A stretch of 64,000 bases of DNA from Prochlorococcus sp. MIT 1223 (GTDB taxonomy: Bacteria; Cyanobacteriota; Cyanobacteriia; PCC-6307; Cyanobiaceae): NCBI RefSeq assembly GCF_034092465.1, contig NZ_CP139303.1:124001-188000 (forward strand), read 5' to 3'. Shown piece after piece: positions 44,371-53,690 of this stretch. The notes under the pieces are model-generated. The model made no database searches. It worked only from the letters and a program-made list of their open reading frames with translations, and was not told the origin of the DNA. The translations under genes and the position numbers were made by a program. Numbering within the stretch: position 1 is the stretch's first letter; each line of letters begins with the position of its first letter.

Positions 44371-45444
44371 TTAATATTTTTCTGGAGTAGGCTTGTATGC
44401 GGTCCAAACTCTAGTCATGAAATGAGATTGAGCACTTATATTTATAAATCCAGCATTTTTGAGCCTTTTATTTATATCATCATTAATATAATCCTTATAA
44501 TATGGTTCGTGAAATACTTTGTGAAAATTATCCATTACAACTTTAAACTCCGGCGAGTCGGATAATTGAATGGAATCGGCTAGAACAAATACACCACCAG
44601 GTTCAATTAATCGAAAGCATTCGTTTATTACATTTTGCCTAGCTTTTGGGGGTAGCTCATGTAATAGAAAAACGCAGGTAATTCCATTCATTTCATTGCT
44701 TTTATAGTTCATTTCTTCCGCATTACCTTTCGCAAGTTGTACAATCTCTCCTTCCCTCCTGCTAAGGTATTTACTTGCTTGTTTTAGATAAGAACTAGAA
44801 AGATCTAAGCCAAATAGTTCTACTTCTGGTAAAGCACTCCTGATCTGTTGTAGTGTTCTACCTGTCCCAGTAGCAACATCAAGTACTTTTAATTCATCTT
44901 TATTTCTGTTATTAAAGAATTTAAGTCCGTTTATAAGTGGACTTAGAACTCTTCTGCGCATTGAATCAGCTGTTCCATTAAATAAAATTTCCACTTGTAT
45001 GTCATATAGTTCTGCAGAATGTTTGCTTAAGTAACCATCAGTTTGATGATGAAAATTTTGTAAATAATAGTCAGGATATTGTTTGCGATTTATATTTTTA
45101 GGAATATCTCTAGTTTTACTTTCTTTGCGTCTATTCCAGGTCAATGGCATGTCTAGCCAGACAAGTGGGTATTTTTTTGCCCATTCAATCCAGGGTGCTT
45201 CGAAAAGTTGTGCTTTAGGGTAAATACCATTTTCCGCTTCTAGCCAATCTATTTCTTGAAGTGTATTCATGGACTTACGCAATTTATTAAAGACATCTGG
45301 ACTTAGTGGAAAATCTGATGAATTTTTATCTTGCAAATACCTTTCCATTAGCTTTGTGCTTACACTCTTATGAGCTAAGCCGGCAATGCTTTTTCCTTGT
45401 TGAAGTGTGTGGTAAGCAATTTTCGCAAGACTTGGGCTAACCAT
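44371..45444 (-). CDS. Class I SAM-dependent methyltransferase
   Basis: A 357-residue protein. The N-terminal 180 residues are unique to this cyanobacterial group; the C-terminal part has SAM motifs VLDVATGTGRTLQQIRSALP, LFGLDLSSSYLKQASKYL, GNAEEMNYKSN and EPGGVFVLADSIQ. The pattern is of the ubiquinone/quinone (UbiE)-like or small-molecule methyltransferases. Substrate unknown. It lies in the same direction as glnA and is separated from it by a 47-bp palindrome. Confidence 0.85.
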   Translation of the reverse strand: MVSPSLAKIAYHTLQQGKSIAGLAHKSVSTKLMERYLQDKNSSDFPLSPDVFNKLRKSMNTLQEIDWLEAENGIYPKAQLFEAPWIEWAKKYPLVWLDMPLTWNRRKESKTRDIPKNINRKQYPDYYLQNFHHQTDGYLSKHSAELYDIQVEILFNGTADSMRRRVLSPLINGLKFFNNRNKDELKVLDVATGTGRTLQQIRSALPEVELFGLDLSSSYLKQASKYLSRREGEIVQLAKGNAEEMNYKSNEMNGITCVFLLHELPPKARQNVINECFRLIEPGGVFVLADSIQLSDSPEFKVVMDNFHKVFHEPYYKDYINDDINKRLKNAGFINISAQSHFMTRVWTAYKPTPEKY

Positions 45445-45727
45445 AAAAAGGTTTTAGTTGACACTATTTCAACAGAAATATGAGTTTTTTGAGACAAATT
45501 AGTCAATTTACTAACAATTTCCAAGCTTTTTGGTGGATTTTTAGATTTGAATCTTAGTTTTTTCAATATTTCTCTTCAAGAAATTTAATTTAGAGTAAAA
45601 GAACTTTTGTATTTGAGAGATAACCTTTTATCTTTCTTTGATGCTTTCTTTGATGCTTTATTTGGTTAAAATTAACTAATACCTTGTTTACTATAAGTAG
45701 ATATTTTATATGAATGAATAATTCTTT

Positions 45728-45774
45728 ATATAGAACACTGCAACTTAAAACTTTTAAGTTGCAGTGTTCTATAT
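45728..45774. terminator. 47-bp perfect palindrome, glnA terminator
   Basis: Arms of 23 bp (45728-45750 and 45752-45774; core AGAACACTGCAACTTAAAA and its exact complement) surround a single C. It begins 28 bp past the glnA stop on the minus strand. As RNA it gives a long stem whose tip is A/T-rich. A transcript from either direction would fold the same way, so it can act bidirectionally. Confidence 0.85.
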
Positions 45775-45801
45775 GAAATTTAAATCCGAAAAGTTCGAAA
45801 A

Positions 45802-47223
45802 TTATGCGTCGTAATACATGAAGAATTCATGTGGGTGAGGCCTTTGTCTCAATTGCTGGACTTCTTCGAATTTAAGAGAAATCCAGTTTTCTATAAAGTC
45901 GTCTGTAAAAACACCCCCCTCTTTTAAATAATCATTGTCAGCTTTTAAGGCATCAAGCGCATCATTCAAAGATGAAGGTACCGTTCTTATGCTTTCAAGT
46001 TCATCAGAGGGTAGTTCAAACAGATCTACATCAACTCCTTCGCCTGGATCAATTTGGTTTTTAATACCATCTATCCCTGCCATCATCATTGCTGAAAAAG
46101 CTAAATAAGGATTTGCTAAAGCATCTCCTGATCTGAATTCTAATCTTTTCGCTTTTGGACTAGGGCCAGTTAGAGGAATGCGAACAGCGGCAGATCTATT
46201 GCCTTGTGAGTAAACCAAATTAACAGGAGCTTCAAATCCAGGAACTAAACGTTTGTAACTATTAGTTGTTGGATTTGTAAAGGCTAAGAATGATGGAGCG
46301 TGCTTCAGAATCCCACCTATATACCATTTTGCAGTTTGAGAAAGGTTGGCATAAGTCCCTTCTCCAAAGAATAAGGGTTGGTCACCATTCCACAAACTTT
46401 GATGAACATGCATTCCAGTTCCGTTGTCATTGAAGACAGGCTTTGGCATAAAAGTTGCTGTTTTACCATATTTTTTAGCGATATTTCTCACAACATATTT
46501 GTATATCATTACGTTGTCTGCCGCATTAATTAAAGGCGCAAATTTCATCCCTAATTCATGCTGACTTGCTCCAGCAACTTCGTGGTGATGTTTCTCTATT
46601 GGAACACCTAATTCACCCATCAAAAGAAGCATCTCTGAGCGAATATCTTGAGCAGTATCATTAGGCGCTACAGGAAAATATCCTTCTTTATATTGAATTT
46701 TATAAGCAAGGTTTCCACCTTCTTCTTTCCTTCCAGTGTTCCAAGGCGCTTCAATAGTATCTACACTATAAGAAGATTCTCCTTCACTAGAGTTATATCG
46801 AACGTCGTCAAATAAGAAGAATTCTGGCTCTGGACCGAAGTAAGCCTTGTAAGCAAGGCTTGTACTAGACAAATAATCTAGGGCCTTTTGAGCTAGAGCT
46901 CTGGGACATCTTGCATAGGGTTCCCCACTTCTTGGTTCTTGTATTGAACAAATTAAGCTAAGTGTCTTGTGTTTATAAAATGGATCAATCCAAGAGGTAT
47001 TTGGATCTGGGACCATTGCCATATCAGATTCATTAATTGCTTTCCAACCACGAATTGATGAGCCGTCAAAAGCTAGCCCTTCAGTAAAAGACTCATCCTC
47101 AAGCATCTCAGTAGTAATTGTTAGATGCTGCCACTTGCCATGCAAGTCTGTAAATTTAAGATCAACAAGTTCTATGCCTTCATCCTTGATTTGACGTAAG
47201 ACGTCCTGAGATGATTTAACCAT
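45802..47223 (-). CDS. glnA: Glutamine synthetase type I
   Basis: A 473-residue GSI enzyme making glutamine from glutamate and ammonium. Landmarks are [74 protein letters not shown] and [11 protein letters not shown]. The position of the E. coli adenylylation tyrosine (NLYDLP) reads DLFELP, i.e. phenylalanine, so adenylylation is not expected. Cyanobacterial GS is instead controlled by NtcA and by inactivating factors. A perfect NtcA box lies 60 bp upstream of the start, and a palindromic terminator follows. Confidence 0.97.
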   Translation of the reverse strand: MVKSSQDVLRQIKDEGIELVDLKFTDLHGKWQHLTITTEMLEDESFTEGLAFDGSSIRGWKAINESDMAMVPDPNTSWIDPFYKHKTLSLICSIQEPRSGEPYARCPRALAQKALDYLSSTSLAYKAYFGPEPEFFLFDDVRYNSSEGESSYSVDTIEAPWNTGRKEEGGNLAYKIQYKEGYFPVAPNDTAQDIRSEMLLLMGELGVPIEKHHHEVAGASQHELGMKFAPLINAADNVMIYKYVVRNIAKKYGKTATFMPKPVFNDNGTGMHVHQSLWNGDQPLFFGEGTYANLSQTAKWYIGGILKHAPSFLAFTNPTTNSYKRLVPGFEAPVNLVYSQGNRSAAVRIPLTGPSPKAKRLEFRSGDALANPYLAFSAMMMAGIDGIKNQIDPGEGVDVDLFELPSDELESIRTVPSSLNDALDALKADNDYLKEGGVFTDDFIENWISLKFEEVQQLRQRPHPHEFFMYYDA

Positions 47224-47282
47224 GGAGTTTTTTCTAAGTTTATTTCCTATATAGACCGTAATAAGGACGAGGGACTAGTTTT

Positions 47283-47296
47283 GTATCAATGGGTAC
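47283..47296 (-). promoter_or_regulatory. NtcA binding site of glnA
   Basis: The plus strand reads GTA-TCAATGGG-TAC, the exact GTAN8TAC consensus of the nitrogen regulator NtcA; the site is palindromic. It ends 60 bp before the glnA start. On the minus strand a TTATTAC -10-like element lies about 19-20 bp further down, close to the 22-bp spacing of class II NtcA-activated promoters. It is also 134 bp upstream of the divergent aminotransferase gene. Confidence 0.85.
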
Positions 47297-47430
47297 TTTT
47301 TTAGGTCTGCGTTTAGATCTGGTGTAAAGAATTTCCAAAATTTATTGTAAGGCTATTGCAATACAAATAAAAATTTTCCGTAATTAGGCCTTTGCTGTTT
47401 AGGCTCGTATGTAGATAGAAAGATTAGATC

Positions 47431-48594
47431 TTGACGACAACTCCAATTTTGCCATCAGTAAATAATCTCCATAAAAAACTCTTTGGGCCTATTTCTGTTC
47501 CCGAAAGGCTTTTGTTGGGACCAGGCCCCTCTAATTCTCACCCTTCTGTTTTAGAAGCTTTATCTCTTAATCCAGTCGGTCATTTGGATCCTTTTTACAT
47601 CTCTTTAATGGGAGAAGTTCAGGAATTGCTTCGATATGTTTGGCAAACAGATAATCGATTAACACTTCCTATGAGTGGGACTGGTAGTGCGGCTATGGAG
47701 GCCACAATCGCAAATGTAGTGGAGCCAGGAGATACTGTTTTAGTTGCAATCAAAGGATATTTTGGACATAGATTGGCTGATATGGCAGGAAGATATAGGG
47801 CAAACGTTCAAACTATTGAAAAACAGTGGGGAGAAGCTTTTTCATTGGATGAGATTGAAAGAGCATTAGTTAAATATAAGCCTGCTGTTTTCGGAATTGT
47901 TCATGCAGAAACTTCTACAGGTGTTTGTCAGCCGATGGAAGGCATTGGTGAACTCTGTCGAAAACATAATGCTCTCTTACTCTTAGACACAGTTACCTCT
48001 TTAGGAGGAGTTCCTTTATATCTTGATAAATGGAAAGTAGATCTAGCTTATAGCTGTAGTCAAAAAGGATTAAGTTGTCCTCCTGGTTTAGGACCTTTTA
48101 CTATTAACTCTAGAGGTGAAGAAAAGTTAAGTCAAAGAAGTGGAAAGGTGCCAAATTGGTATTTGGATGTATCCCTTTTAAATAAATATTGGGGAAGTGA
48201 TCGTGTGTATCACCATACAGCCCCAGTAAATATGAATTTTGGTATAAGAGAATCTCTTCGATTGATTGCGGAAGAGGGGTTAGAGAATTCGTGGAAACGT
48301 CATTTGGATAATGCAAATCTTCTTTGGAGTGGACTCCAGAGTCTTGGCTTGAAAATGCATGTCAATCCCGATTTGCGTTTAGCAACTCTGACAACTGTTT
48401 GTATCCCTTCTGGAGTTGACGGAAAGGCTTTTTCACTTCATTTATTGAATAATTTTGGTGTAGAAATAGGGGGTGGATTGGGAGATTTGGCTGGTATGGT
48501 ATGGCGCATTGGACTAATGGGGTACAACTCAAAAAGGGAAAATGTTGAACGCATTCTTTCTTTGTTTGAATCTGAATTGCCAAAATTTAGATAG
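47431..48594 (+). CDS. Alanine-glyoxylate/serine-pyruvate aminotransferase
   Basis: A 387-residue class V aminotransferase with LLLGPGPSNSHPSVLEAL, MSGTGSAAMEATIANVVEPG, HAETSTGVCQPMEGIG and the PLP lysine in YSCSQKGLSCPPGLGPF (about residue 209). In oxygenic phototrophs these enzymes work in photorespiratory glyoxylate metabolism; the amino donor cannot be decided from sequence. The start is a TTG. It shares its upstream region with glnA and so may also feel NtcA. Confidence 0.9.
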   Translation: MTTTPILPSVNNLHKKLFGPISVPERLLLGPGPSNSHPSVLEALSLNPVGHLDPFYISLMGEVQELLRYVWQTDNRLTLPMSGTGSAAMEATIANVVEPGDTVLVAIKGYFGHRLADMAGRYRANVQTIEKQWGEAFSLDEIERALVKYKPAVFGIVHAETSTGVCQPMEGIGELCRKHNALLLLDTVTSLGGVPLYLDKWKVDLAYSCSQKGLSCPPGLGPFTINSRGEEKLSQRSGKVPNWYLDVSLLNKYWGSDRVYHHTAPVNMNFGIRESLRLIAEEGLENSWKRHLDNANLLWSGLQSLGLKMHVNPDLRLATLTTVCIPSGVDGKAFSLHLLNNFGVEIGGGLGDLAGMVWRIGLMGYNSKRENVERILSLFESELPKFR

Positions 48595-49078
48595 AATTAT
48601 TTGCCCTTTTTCGTTTGAACCAATTCTTAATTTGATAACTTACTTCTTCCTCTAAAAAACCTCTTTGAATAATTATTTTGTGATGAGAACTAGGTTGTTT
48701 TGACAAATCTATAGTTCCTCCTAGCCCCCCCCTTTTAGTATCTGATGCCCCATATATAACCTGGCCTACTCTTGCTTGAATAAGAGCAGCTGAACACATA
48801 GTGCAAGGTTCTAGCGTAACAATTAAAGTGCAATCGTTAAGCCTCCAATCATTTTTTATCCAAGCAGCTTGTCTTATTGCTGCAATTTCAGCATGTCCCA
48901 TGGGATCTGCTTCCCTAACCCTTCTGTTACCTCCATGTCCGATACATCTCCCTTTCTCATCTAAAACAACTGCTGTTACAGGTATCTCTCCTAGCGCACC
49001 AATATAATCAGCTCTTTTTATAAGAATAGTCATCCATTCTTTTATTTTGTTTTCATCTATATGTATTGGTTTTGACAA
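48587..49078 (-). CDS. tadA: tRNA-specific adenosine deaminase TadA
   Basis: A 163-residue deaminase of normal TadA length. The zinc motif is HAEIAAIRQA (His and the proton-shuttle Glu) and PCTMCSAALIQARVG; GGTIDL supports the assignment. It converts A34 to inosine in tRNA-Arg(ACG). Its 3' end overlaps the convergent aminotransferase gene by 8 bp. A tract of eight C occurs near 48725, close to the 3' end. Confidence 0.93.
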   Translation of the reverse strand: MSKPIHIDENKIKEWMTILIKRADYIGALGEIPVTAVVLDEKGRCIGHGGNRRVREADPMGHAEIAAIRQAAWIKNDWRLNDCTLIVTLEPCTMCSAALIQARVGQVIYGASDTKRGGLGGTIDLSKQPSSHHKIIIQRGFLEEEVSYQIKNWFKRKRANNSI

Positions 49079-49185
49079 AGTTTTATAGAGCTGTTGGGTT
49101 CTGATTAAATAAGCTTAAGAAAGGGAGGCTAAGGAATAAAATTTTTAGGTTAACAACAGAAGTTTGTATAAACACATCATTCTCA

Positions 49186-50559
49186 TTGGAACCTTTTGCC
49201 TCTCCAGATCAACTTGATAGTGAGTTGAGATCATTCTTAGATGATACTTGCAGTGAACTATGTAATTGGTTTGCGGCAACGGGCAAGTCTTCGCCTTTGC
49301 CTGTCTCAAAAAAAAATGTTGAGGTAGCACCTCTTTATGAGGGATTTTCAAGACAAGATTTATTAGAAGATCTCAAAATAATTATGGCAGGTGCTTATCG
49401 CCCTTCTCACCCAGGAGCTCTTGCTCATCTTGATCCGCCGCCTCTTACTTCGTCGATAGTTGCTGATCTTGTTTGTGCTGGATTAAATAATAATTTATTA
49501 GCCCATGAGCTTTCACCAAGCTTTAGCAAGTTGGAGCGCAACGTTTGTAAATGGATTGCAGATCAATTTGACTTTCCATCCTCGAGTGGAGGAGTGCTTG
49601 CGAGCGGTGGAACTATTAGTAATTTAATGGCTTTAGTTATAGCTCGTAAAAAAGCTGGACTACAGACTGATGCTAAAGCTGTAATTTTGGCAAGCTCAGA
49701 TGCTCATATTTCACTCTTGAAATCTATTGGGGTTATGGGACTTTCTCGTGAATCATTTGTAAAAGTATCAACTAATAATGATGGTCAGATTTCAATTGAC
49801 TCTTTGAGGATTGAATTAAATAAACTTCGAGAGAAAGGTCAGAAATGTTTTGCCGTGGTTGCTACAGCAGGTACCACTATTCGAGGAGCAATTGACCCTT
49901 TATTAGAGATGTCTCGATTTTGTAAGAGTGAGGGACTTTGGCTTCATGTAGATGGAGCTATTGGCGGAGTTTTTGGATTAGTTGACTCCACTTCTTCATT
50001 AGTAAAAGGAATATCTTTAGCAAACTCTCTTTCTATTAATCCCCAGAAACTTTTAGGAGTGGCGAAAACATCCTCATTATTACTAGTAGCAGATAGAGCT
50101 GATTTAATGTCTACGTTTGGAACTGAGATGCCATATATTGAGCCAAGTATCGGAGATGATTTCCATGGAGGAGAAGCAGGCCTTCAAGGAACAAGGCCTG
50201 CAGATGTCCTCAAGTTATGGATGGGTTTACGACAATTAGGAGAAAAAGGGATTGAATCTTTACTTCAGAACGCTATTGATAGACGAAGATACCTTCAAAC
50301 TCTTATAGATGAATCTAACTTTGAAATTGCAAGTGGCCCTTTACATTTAATTGCTTTAACCCCTAAAAAACTTGATAAGGAACTTAGTTCTTCATGGTCT
50401 ATCAAAACAAGAAAAGACCTTTTGGATAATAACTTTATGGTTTCTAGACCTCTTTATAAAGAGAGGTATTATTTGAAAATTGTTTTAGGTAATCCTCATA
50501 CAAGTAAAACACACTTGAATGAGTTGTCAGAAATTTTAAATCAATCATTATTTAAGTAA
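49186..50559 (+). CDS. Group II PLP-dependent decarboxylase
   Basis: A 457-residue decarboxylase-like protein of the aromatic-L-amino-acid/glutamate decarboxylase superfamily: GVLASGGTISNLMALVIARK, ATAGTTIRGAIDPLLEM, the PLP-contact aspartate in LWLHVDGAIGGVFGL, and the PLP lysine in LSINPQKLLGVAKTSSLLL. The last motif is the cyanobacterial variant of the usual HKW. The substrate is unknown; glutamate, aspartate and aromatic amino acids are all possible. Start is TTG at 49186. Confidence 0.88.
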   Translation: MEPFASPDQLDSELRSFLDDTCSELCNWFAATGKSSPLPVSKKNVEVAPLYEGFSRQDLLEDLKIIMAGAYRPSHPGALAHLDPPPLTSSIVADLVCAGLNNNLLAHELSPSFSKLERNVCKWIADQFDFPSSSGGVLASGGTISNLMALVIARKKAGLQTDAKAVILASSDAHISLLKSIGVMGLSRESFVKVSTNNDGQISIDSLRIELNKLREKGQKCFAVVATAGTTIRGAIDPLLEMSRFCKSEGLWLHVDGAIGGVFGLVDSTSSLVKGISLANSLSINPQKLLGVAKTSSLLLVADRADLMSTFGTEMPYIEPSIGDDFHGGEAGLQGTRPADVLKLWMGLRQLGEKGIESLLQNAIDRRRYLQTLIDESNFEIASGPLHLIALTPKKLDKELSSSWSIKTRKDLLDNNFMVSRPLYKERYYLKIVLGNPHTSKTHLNELSEILNQSLFK

Positions 50560-50569
50560 GGTAGACCAA

Positions 50570-50749
50570 ATGTCATTTCCTCGTAAAAAAATCCTAGCTC
50601 TTTTCACAGCCGGAATTTCAGTTCTTATTGGATTTGGCTATTTGCTGTTGATAACACTTTTAGATGCACGTGGCCCTATGCTTCCTCCCCCCCCCGAGGC
50701 CTTTGGTGCGGTGGTAGTTGTCGATTTAGATTATTTCTTAGGGGAGTAA
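50570..50749 (+). CDS. Small single-span membrane protein (59 aa)
   Basis: A 59-residue protein starting at an ATG at 50570, 10 bp after the decarboxylase stop. A basic N terminus (SFPRKK) precedes one span (ILALFTAGISVLIGFGYLLL), and the tail contains a PPPP stretch encoded by a run of nine C (50686-50694). The tail overlaps the convergent GTPase gene by 74 bp. No family recognised. A length change in the C-run would alter both proteins. Confidence 0.55.
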   Translation: MSFPRKKILALFTAGISVLIGFGYLLLITLLDARGPMLPPPPEAFGAVVVVDLDYFLGE

Positions 50750-52214
50750 CAACTTTTCTTAACGCTAGATTTATAAAATTACTTAGAGTTTCTTCTCTCC
50801 GATTTAAATCATATTGATGTTGGACTACCTCTTGAATGCCTCCATCTCCCCAATCCTGATCTTGCTGGAAATATGTTATGAAACTTTCTCCTGCGACACG
50901 GGTAAGCCATGCTGCGGTAACACTTTGAATAGCTCTAGTAACAATAAAACCTGGTACATTCATCGATAGAGCTGAGGTTATTGCGCTTAGCCCACCCTGA
51001 ACAATCCCTAATCCTGTAAGTGTTTTAGCCACAGACAAAGCCAAATCTTTTGCTCTTGCTCTTGTGATTTCGATACCATACACTTTTGCAATCTCAATTA
51101 CCATTTGGGCATTAACTGCTGCTGCTCCTAATAGCTCTACTCCTGGTAGTGGAGTGATTGCAACTACGCCGCTACTTATCCAGCTATATTTATCAACTGA
51201 TTTCCTTGCAGATAGTTCACGTTGTTTATTAAGTACGTTTTTGCCAATGTTTCCAAGGCTTTTGCATTGAAGAAGAATATTGTCTGAGAGAAGTTCTTCT
51301 CCTTCTTCATAAAGTACTTTAGCTAGACGCCTGACAAGGTTGTCAATCTCAGGTAGAGGCTGGATGGGACTTTTTCCTGGCTTTGGTATTGATTGAGGAG
51401 ATGCAGTTGTAGCTATGATATCTTCTGATTTAATTAGTCCTTTAGTTCTTGCTCTAAGTATCGCAAGTAGTTGCTGTTCTTCTTTAATTCCTCGAAGATC
51501 AATTTTATTTAATACAAGAAAAAGTCTTTTCCCAACTTTTGAAAGATTATCAATAATCTCAAACTCTGCTTCTCTCAAATCAGTATCTATTACCACAATC
51601 ATTAAGTCTGCTCTACTGGCTTTAATTAGAGCTTCTCTCTCTCTAAATCGGCCATTTTTACCTCCTTCAAGAATACCTGGCGTATCTGTTATTTGGATAC
51701 CTCTTCTTAATCCTTTGAGCCTGAGTCTATAGGAATTGCTGTTAGTTGTTGATCCCATCGAAGGTCCTACATTACCTACTATTTCATTTAAAAGTGCTCT
51801 TATAAGAGATGTTTTTCCACTCGATCCTGTTCCGAATACGACTATATTTAAATCACCTCTAGAAAGCTCACTTTTAACACGGTCTCGTTCCTGCCTTAAA
51901 CCTTCTATCTCAACTTTATTATGGATCCTTGCTATAAGCCTATCAATACTCTCGATACTTTTTATGGCAGCTTCTTTTTTTGTTTTAAGAAATAAATTTA
52001 GATGATTTCTTTTCCTGTTTGAGCCTGTAAAACTTAGTATTTTATTAATTATAGGAGACTTTAACTTTTTCGAGAAAATAAGAATAAGAATGGATGTAAT
52101 AAATAATGTCTGAAGGTTTATTAGTCGTATTAGCGCTCCTATTATTCCTGCAATTACTAAAAAGAAAGGAAAACTAATTGCAATTAATATTATGAGTTTT
52201 TTTCTGGTCATCAT
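50676..52214 (-). CDS. Era-like GTPase with DUF697 C-terminal domain
   Basis: A 512-residue membrane-associated GTPase. Two hydrophobic segments occupy about residues 9-45. The G domain has G1 VFGTGSSGKTSLIRAL, G3 ITDTPGILEGG and G4 VLNKIDL. The C-terminal DUF697 region (ITPLPGVELLGAAAVNAQMV; YGIEITRARAKDLALSVAK) is helical. Such proteins (YcjX/YcjF-like) are conserved in cyanobacteria with unclear function. The last residues (PRGGEEA) are encoded across the poly-C tract shared with the convergent mini-gene. Confidence 0.87.
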   Translation of the reverse strand: MMTRKKLIILIAISFPFFLVIAGIIGALIRLINLQTLFITSILILIFSKKLKSPIINKILSFTGSNRKRNHLNLFLKTKKEAAIKSIESIDRLIARIHNKVEIEGLRQERDRVKSELSRGDLNIVVFGTGSSGKTSLIRALLNEIVGNVGPSMGSTTNSNSYRLRLKGLRRGIQITDTPGILEGGKNGRFREREALIKASRADLMIVVIDTDLREAEFEIIDNLSKVGKRLFLVLNKIDLRGIKEEQQLLAILRARTKGLIKSEDIIATTASPQSIPKPGKSPIQPLPEIDNLVRRLAKVLYEEGEELLSDNILLQCKSLGNIGKNVLNKQRELSARKSVDKYSWISSGVVAITPLPGVELLGAAAVNAQMVIEIAKVYGIEITRARAKDLALSVAKTLTGLGIVQGGLSAITSALSMNVPGFIVTRAIQSVTAAWLTRVAGESFITYFQQDQDWGDGGIQEVVQHQYDLNRREETLSNFINLALRKVVTPLRNNLNRQLPPHQRPRGGEEA

Positions 52215-52265
52215 AAATTATTTTTATTATTTAATTTTGGCATGCAAGTACCTGGTGAATTTAAG

Positions 52266-52745
52266 CTAAAAAATACTCTCTTCATTCTTTTTCTTTATAA
52301 TGTCTACTAGAAAGAAAATCAAACCTATATTAATTGCAATATCAGCAAAATTAAAAATGGGGAAGTTGATAGGAACTATCTCAATGAAATCATTTACATA
52401 ACCTAGTCTAAACCTATCTATACCATTACCTATCGTTCCTCCCAGGAGAAAACTCAAAGATGTTCCAAGCCATAACTCTACTAATTTGGAGCGCAATAGC
52501 CAAATAATTATCGACATAGTGAAAAACAGACTTATAAAGGAGAGGAAGGATGTTCTTTCACTAAGAATGCTGAAAGCAGCTCCTGTGTTTCTTGCAAGTC
52601 TTAGTTGGATTAAATTAGGTATGATTTTAATGATAAAATTTTCTTTGAGCAGATTGATTGCAAAATATTTGCTTAGTTGATCTATTAGCATTATGAAAAA
52701 TGCCAATGTAATTAAGACTTTATGACTTATATAAGCTTTTTTCAT
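52266..52745 (-). CDS. lspA: Lipoprotein signal peptidase LspA
   Basis: A four-span aspartic peptidase that removes signal peptides from prolipoproteins. Catalytic aspartates lie in GNGIDRFRLGYVNDFI and FNFADIAINIG, and LARNTGAAFS is also typical. The frame is open to 52799, but the ATG at 52745 (MKKAYISHKVL) begins a normal LspA and overlaps the bioY stop by 4 bp (ATGA), so I use it (159 residues). Confidence 0.93.
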   Translation of the reverse strand: MKKAYISHKVLITLAFFIMLIDQLSKYFAINLLKENFIIKIIPNLIQLRLARNTGAAFSILSERTSFLSFISLFFTMSIIIWLLRSKLVELWLGTSLSFLLGGTIGNGIDRFRLGYVNDFIEIVPINFPIFNFADIAINIGLIFFLVDIIKKKNEESIF

Positions 52746-53314
52746 TTGATAAATAATACTTTCTTGATAGAGATAGAGAATAGTGCAATTGCAGGACAAA
52801 GAATCAGTTGATGAAGGAAAGGTGAAAAACCATACAAAAATATAAGTTCAGTCATGCTTCCCCCCCAGAGCTGTAGGAGCCCTCCTAATATTAAATTAAT
52901 TATGCCAGTAACATGAATTACTAATAAACCTACAATAGATATTTTTGTAAAAAAGATTAAAGGATTTTTCTTCTTACGCTGTGAGAGTTTACCAGTAATG
53001 AATGCTGCAGGAATGAATCCAACAAGATAACCAAATCCAGGCGTAATTACATATCCAATGCTGCCCCCACCCTGGAAAATTGGAAGGTAGAAAAGACCTA
53101 TGGTTAGGTATGCGATAGATGATAGAACGGCTGTTCTGGGGCCGAGAACTATTCCACTTACTAAAACAGAGGGTATTTGTAATGAGCTTTTTAATGAAAT
53201 AATATTAGCTAGAGAATTAACACTGGGGGCTAAGAACCCAGTTGGAACCATCGTTCCTATTAGGATCATCATAAGACCAAGTATTGCCCCACTTAAGATT
53301 CTTACGGCTCTCAC
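52742..53314 (-). CDS. bioY: Biotin transporter substrate-binding subunit BioY
   Basis: A 190-residue S component of an ECF-type biotin transporter: six spans, with QIPSVLVSGIVLGPRTAVLS and GGGSIGYVITPGFGYLVGFI typical of BioY. The ATPase and T component are not adjacent; BioY may work alone or with a shared ECF module. It is translationally coupled to lspA. Confidence 0.9.
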   Translation of the reverse strand: MRAVRILSGAILGLMMILIGTMVPTGFLAPSVNSLANIISLKSSLQIPSVLVSGIVLGPRTAVLSSIAYLTIGLFYLPIFQGGGSIGYVITPGFGYLVGFIPAAFITGKLSQRKKKNPLIFFTKISIVGLLVIHVTGIINLILGGLLQLWGGSMTELIFLYGFSPFLHQLILCPAIALFSISIKKVLFIK

Positions 53315-53459
53315 AAATTAATTTCATATACAACTATGCTGCTGCATTTTTTAGATAAGCGCTACTTACATGAAAAAAGATATTTATTAAAAGTAGAGAT
53401 TGCTTGACTTCCTATACTGGTGTTTGCTGATTCAGAAGCTTTTTTCGTCAATTGAAATT

Positions 53460-53690
53460 ATGGATTTATTTATTGGAGCCAAAGTCTTTATAAAGTCATC
53501 GCTTCCTTATCTTAAAACCACTGATCCTATGCCCATGCTACGTCCCCCAGATCTTGTAACTGTTGAGGAGTTGGGGGAGGTGATTGGTTTAAGGGCAAAA
53601 GAGATTGCAGAAGTAAAATTCAGACGAGGTACATTTTTAATACCTTTTGAAAAACTATCTATGCAAGCACCAGTAAATCACAATGAATAG
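53460..53690 (+). CDS. sipA: SipA-like protein (DUF3148)
   Basis: A 76-residue SH3-like protein from the ATG at 53460 (DLFIGAKVFIKSSLPYLKT; TDPMPMLRPPDLVTVEELG; VKFRRGTFLIPFEKLSM). The PYxKTxDPMPMLRPPD signature is that of cyanobacterial SipA, which binds the histidine kinase NblS (DspA) and stimulates it in light/stress signalling. The frame is open to a TTG at 53400, but residues before the ATG are not family-like. Its 3' end overlaps the convergent M16 gene by 13 bp. Confidence 0.82.
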   Translation: MDLFIGAKVFIKSSLPYLKTTDPMPMLRPPDLVTVEELGEVIGLRAKEIAEVKFRRGTFLIPFEKLSMQAPVNHNE

